Shown one piece after another: positions 61,422 through 64,000 of a stretch of 64,000 nt of DNA. Source of the stretch: Sva-07 sp031426215. GTDB lineage: Bacteria > Actinomycetota > Acidimicrobiia > Acidimicrobiales > Ilumatobacteraceae. The stretch is from NCBI GenBank assembly GCA_031426215.1, contig JANPKU010000042.1, positions 1-64,000 of the forward strand, read 5' to 3'. The first letter of the stretch is position 1. The number at the start of each line of letters is the position of its first letter. Made by a program: the position numbers and the translations under genes. The notes beneath the pieces are model-generated. The model did not search any database. It was given only the letters and a program-made list of their open reading frames with translations, and had not been told where the DNA came from.

Positions 61422-62288
61422 CTACGCGGCACGAGTTTCGGCGGCTCGCTGCCGGTGGAGCGCGAGGAGTTGGTTGATCACCGCCCCGAAGTTCTCTCGG
61501 AGTTCCTGGTCGTTGACACGCTCGACCTGCCAGCCGATCAGGCGGGCCTGACGGTCACGGGTCTTGTCGTACTGGGCGTCGAGCCGTCCCCCGTGCCACT
61601 CGACGTGGTCGATCTCGACGGCCCAGTGGATCGCGGGATCAGCGCCGTCCGGGTGAATCGTGGTGCCATTCGCAAGACGCAGCGGATATTGCCGCACGAG
61701 CACGAGTCCGCGTGCTTCGAGGGTCGTGAGGACGCGCAGTTCGATCGCCGAGCCGACCGGTTTCTGCCAGTCGGCGCGCTGAGCCATGACGCGCTTCACA
61801 CGTGCGAGCCCCGGGCGTCCTTTCGCTTGAAGACGCCTGGCTGTTCGCCACAGCGTTGGCAGCGACGTGTGCTTGTCGAGCACCCATTCGGTCACGCGTT
61901 CGAAGCGTTGATCGTCGAGATCTCGAGCGCAGTCGAACCACGTGCGTGGGGGACTGGCGACGCGGATGCCGTCGTCGCGGCGGACGACGTCTTCGTCGGC
62001 GATGACGTTCGTGCGTCGGATCACGACCCCGCGTGTGATCGGGGTGCGGTCGTAGGCAACGAGGACGTGGGGAACCTCGCATCGCCACACATGGCGACAC
62101 TCCCACAAGCGCGCTGCGGCGATGCCACCGACGATTGCTGCTGGATCCGCAGCCGATGCAGCGGCGCATCGTGCCTCGAACGTGTCGGGTGACGTTGCCA
62201 GTCGATACACATGCTTGTGTTCGACGACGAGCAATCCGGATCCGACGAGGCGCCGAACACTGTTGCGAGTGTGGCCGTCGGCGATCAT
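61422..62288 (-). CDS. AbiEi-antitoxin-like / DUF559-type protein, main open frame
   Basis: A 288-residue open frame whose start lies inside the expected N-terminal winged helix. The wHTH part VRRLVGSGLLVVEHKHVYRL is followed by a middle region (DVVRRDDGIRVASPPRTWFD), and the C-terminal nuclease-like core IHWAVEIDHVEWHGG ... RQARLIGWQVERV of the DUF559/Vsr type. The missing first helix is encoded just upstream in another frame (62285-62356). The gene therefore looks frameshifted, and the product may be nonfunctional or made by reinitiation at the ATGA overlap. Flanked by two matching palindromes. No AbiEii toxin is adjacent. Confidence 0.75.
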   Translation of the reverse strand: MIADGHTRNSVRRLVGSGLLVVEHKHVYRLATSPDTFEARCAAASAADPAAIVGGIAAARLWECRHVWRCEVPHVLVAYDRTPITRGVVIRRTNVIADEDVVRRDDGIRVASPPRTWFDCARDLDDQRFERVTEWVLDKHTSLPTLWRTARRLQAKGRPGLARVKRVMAQRADWQKPVGSAIELRVLTTLEARGLVLVRQYPLRLANGTTIHPDGADPAIHWAVEIDHVEWHGGRLDAQYDKTRDRQARLIGWQVERVNDQELRENFGAVINQLLALHRQRAAETRAA

Positions 62289-62356
62289 TCGCCGTCGGTG
62301 ACGATGCCGTGTCGTGCTGCGACGAGTACGGCCAGGTTCTTCGAGATGGTGGCCAT
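62285..62356 (-). pseudogene. Out-of-frame 5' piece of the AbiEi-like gene
   Basis: Begins at ATG 62356 after a clear GGAGG Shine-Dalgarno and encodes MATISKNLAVLVAARHGIVT-DGE, then TGA. This matches the first helix of AbiEi-type winged helix domains. Joining GIVT-DGE directly to MIADGHTRNSV of the next frame gives the expected length with no missing residue, so a one-base change is the simplest explanation. Confidence 0.65.
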
Positions 62357-62460
62357 CGGCCCTCCTGATGGTGGATCGCTCTCTGTCGGGCCGTGGCCGA
62401 GCGGGTCATCCCGTGCCGCCGACGCTACCGACGACCGCCATCGACGGCGCGCTCGCTGCG

Positions 62461-62507
62461 TTCTCGTGAACAAGGTGCGGTGCAGGTGCGCACCTTGTTC
62501 ACGAGAA
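62461..62507. repeat. 47-bp palindrome, right copy
   Basis: Same 19-base arms as the copy at 61372-61418, with loop GTGCAGGTG. It lies between the split gene and the promoter of the ATP-grasp gene, about 1040 bases from the left copy. Confidence 0.85.
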
Positions 62508-62559
62508 CGGCATGGCTGGGGATGGTCGGCGTTGTGGTGGCGCGGTACGGTCAGCGATC

Positions 62560-64000
62560 GTGGACGAGCTGCTCGAGGACGACGGGAGCCCGCGACCGAT
62601 CGCGCGAGAACTCATCGAGTTGCTGCATCGGATCGGGATCGACGAGGTTCGTGAACGCCAGCGGGTGTCCGACCTCGAGATCCTGACCATGGGGATTTCG
62701 TTCACGGTGTACTCCGACGGGGAGAACATCGACCGCGCCTGGCCCTTCGACATCATCCCGCGCCTGATCGACGGCGACGAGTGGAGCCAGGTCGAGCTGG
62801 GACTGTCGCAACGATTGCGAGCGCTCAACAACTTCATCGACGACATCTACAACGACCGACGAATCATCGCTGACGGTGTGTTTCCCGCCGGCCTCCTCGA
62901 CGACTCCGCCAACTTTCGGCCCGAGTGCAAGGGTGTTCACCCGAAGTTCGGAGTGTGGGCTCACATCTCGGGCTCCGACCTGGTGCGAGCAGGTGACGGC
63001 CAGCTCTACGTACTCGAGGACAACCTGCGGGTGCCGTCGGGAGTGAGCTACGTACTGGAGAACCGAGCTGTTGCGAAGCGGACGTTCCCTGAGCTGTTCC
63101 AGCGCTATCGCATTCGCCCGGTCGATGCCTACACCGACGAATTGAATCGCCTGCTGGCCTCGCTCGCCCCGGACGGCCGACACGATCCGTGCATCGTGGT
63201 GTTGACGCCAGGGATCTTCAATTCCGCCTACTTCGAGCATTCCTTCCTGGCGCAGCGCATGGGCGCCGAGCTCGTCGAGGGCCAGGATCTCGTGGTCGGC
63301 AAGGACGACTGTGTGTACATGAAGACGATTCAAGGGCTCGAACGCGTCGACGTGATCTACCGGCGCATCGACGATCTCTTCATCGACCCCGAGGTGTTCC
63401 TCCCTGACTCGATGCTCGGTGTCGCCGGCCTCATGCGGGCCTGGACGGCGGGCAACGTCGGGATCGCCAACGCTCCAGGGGCCGGCGTCGCCGATGACAA
63501 GGTCGTCTACGCGTGGGTGCCGGACATGATCCGGTACTACCTCGGTGAAGAGCCGCTGATCCCGAATGTCCCGACCTACCGATGCATGTATGACGACGAG
63601 CGCACGCACGTGCTGGCAAACCTCGGGGATCTGGTGCTCAAGCCCGCGAACGAGAGCGGCGGGTATGGCATCGTGATCGGAAACCGGGCGAGCTCCGACG
63701 AACTCGACGCGGTGGCCGAGTCGATTCGAGCCGACCCCCGCAACTGGGTGGCGCAACCGATCCTCGATCTCTCGACGGCTCCGACGCTCGTCGAAGCGGG
63801 GATCGAGCCGCGGCACCTCGACCTGCGACCCTTCATCCTCACCGGCGAGAACAGCTACGTCACCGCAGGTGGTCTGACGCGAGTTGCGCTGACCAAGGGG
63901 TCGTTGATCGTCAACTCGTCACAGGGCGGGGGTAGCAAGGACACGTGGATCGTCGACACGAACCACCCGTCTACCCATCGCCCGTCGCAATCGCAATCGC
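62560..64000 (+). CDS. Circularly permuted ATP-grasp family protein, 3' end cut by window edge
   Basis: Circularly permuted ATP-grasp type 2 protein (DUF404/DUF407 type); the 480 codons present cover the domain start and core. Markers: FTVYSDGENIDRAWPFDIIP, NNFIDDIYNDRRIIADGV, LEDNLRVPSGVSYVLENR, GVADDKVVYAWVPDMIRYYL, KPANESGGYGIVIG and the final GSKDTWIVDT. Family members are usually next to alpha-E (DUF403) and transglutaminase-like genes, which would lie beyond the edge; ligation of an amino group to a carboxylate is inferred. GTG at 62560 has TACGGT 8 bases upstream; ATG at 62512 is an alternative. Confidence 0.9.
   Translation, partial: MDELLEDDGSPRPIARELIELLHRIGIDEVRERQRVSDLEILTMGISFTVYSDGENIDRAWPFDIIPRLIDGDEWSQVELGLSQRLRALNNFIDDIYNDRRIIADGVFPAGLLDDSANFRPECKGVHPKFGVWAHISGSDLVRAGDGQLYVLEDNLRVPSGVSYVLENRAVAKRTFPELFQRYRIRPVDAYTDELNRLLASLAPDGRHDPCIVVLTPGIFNSAYFEHSFLAQRMGAELVEGQDLVVGKDDCVYMKTIQGLERVDVIYRRIDDLFIDPEVFLPDSMLGVAGLMRAWTAGNVGIANAPGAGVADDKVVYAWVPDMIRYYLGEEPLIPNVPTYRCMYDDERTHVLANLGDLVLKPANESGGYGIVIGNRASSDELDAVAESIRADPRNWVAQPILDLSTAPTLVEAGIEPRHLDLRPFILTGENSYVTAGGLTRVALTKGSLIVNSSQGGGSKDTWIVDTNHPSTHRPSQSQS

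Noticed and set aside
61372..62507. Possible insertion sequence bounded by inverted repeats
   Set aside because: Each border is itself a palindrome rather than one half of an inverted pair, no transposase is encoded, and no target duplication is seen at the ends.

Overview
The window is high-GC actinobacterial chromosome, most likely from the class Acidimicrobiia (an Ilumatobacter-like marine organism). This is inferred from gene content. It carries a WhiB1-type regulator, F420-linked enzymes, the DUF3090 / SCO1664 / MSMEG_4193 cluster, a PdtaS-type histidine kinase, an ArsA/Get3-like ATPase pair with DUF3107, and GlnR-type boxes before amtB. No rRNA, tRNA, CRISPR array, transposase or prophage gene was found. 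Genes are closely packed, often overlap by 4 bases (ATGA/GTGA), and frequently start with GTG. About half of the transcription units have a TANNNT- or CANNNT-like hexamer 6-9 bases before the start codon, which suggests widespread leaderless transcription.

Layout. 1-11.2 kb: amidase (cut by the left edge), YccF membrane protein, DsbA-like protein, acyl-CoA thioesterase II, a TetR regulator with its own operator leading a heterodimeric ABC exporter, DoxX protein, NagA and a beta-lactamase-fold hydrolase. 11.3-23.5 kb: HrpA helicase, M20 peptidase, enoyl-CoA hydratase, MBL hydrolase, MsrB, SnoaL-like protein, a membrane-anchored propeller protein, SurE, EamA transporter and NfuA. 23.6-35.1 kb: DUF2277 / GNAT / Cys-Met PLP operon, inositol-phosphatase-like protein, a second hydratase, a double GNAT, Dxs, SDR, LLM oxidoreductase, methyltransferase, and the cysteine desulfurase-MnmA pair for tRNA 2-thiolation. 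35.1-48.5 kb: integral membrane protein, half-length MetE-like protein, LigA, a PASTA-domain pseudokinase beside a small membrane protein, SDR, DJ-1/PfpI protein, then DUF3107-ArsA-ArsA-PdtaS facing WhiB1. 48.7-64 kb: GDPD, diacylglycerol-kinase-like enzyme, EtfBA, the four-gene MSMEG_4193/DUF3090/SCO1664 cluster, family 5 UDG, lipoprotein, FrhB-like F420 protein, GlnK-AmtB, acyl-CoA dehydrogenase, a split AbiEi/DUF559-like gene between two matching palindromes, and a circularly permuted ATP-grasp protein running off the right edge.

Working together: the lipid-oxidation genes (thioesterase, two hydratases, acyl-CoA dehydrogenase, ETF, SDRs) point to fatty-acid use. amtB-glnK is a nitrogen-scavenging operon with a duplicated GlnR-type promoter region. 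The cysteine desulfurase, MnmA and NfuA handle sulfur and Fe-S clusters. The most unusual features are several families of long perfect palindromes, mostly at convergent gene ends, a 31-bp repeat present at three intergenic sites, the duplicated amtB control region, the PASTA pseudokinase and the frameshifted gene flanked by palindromes.
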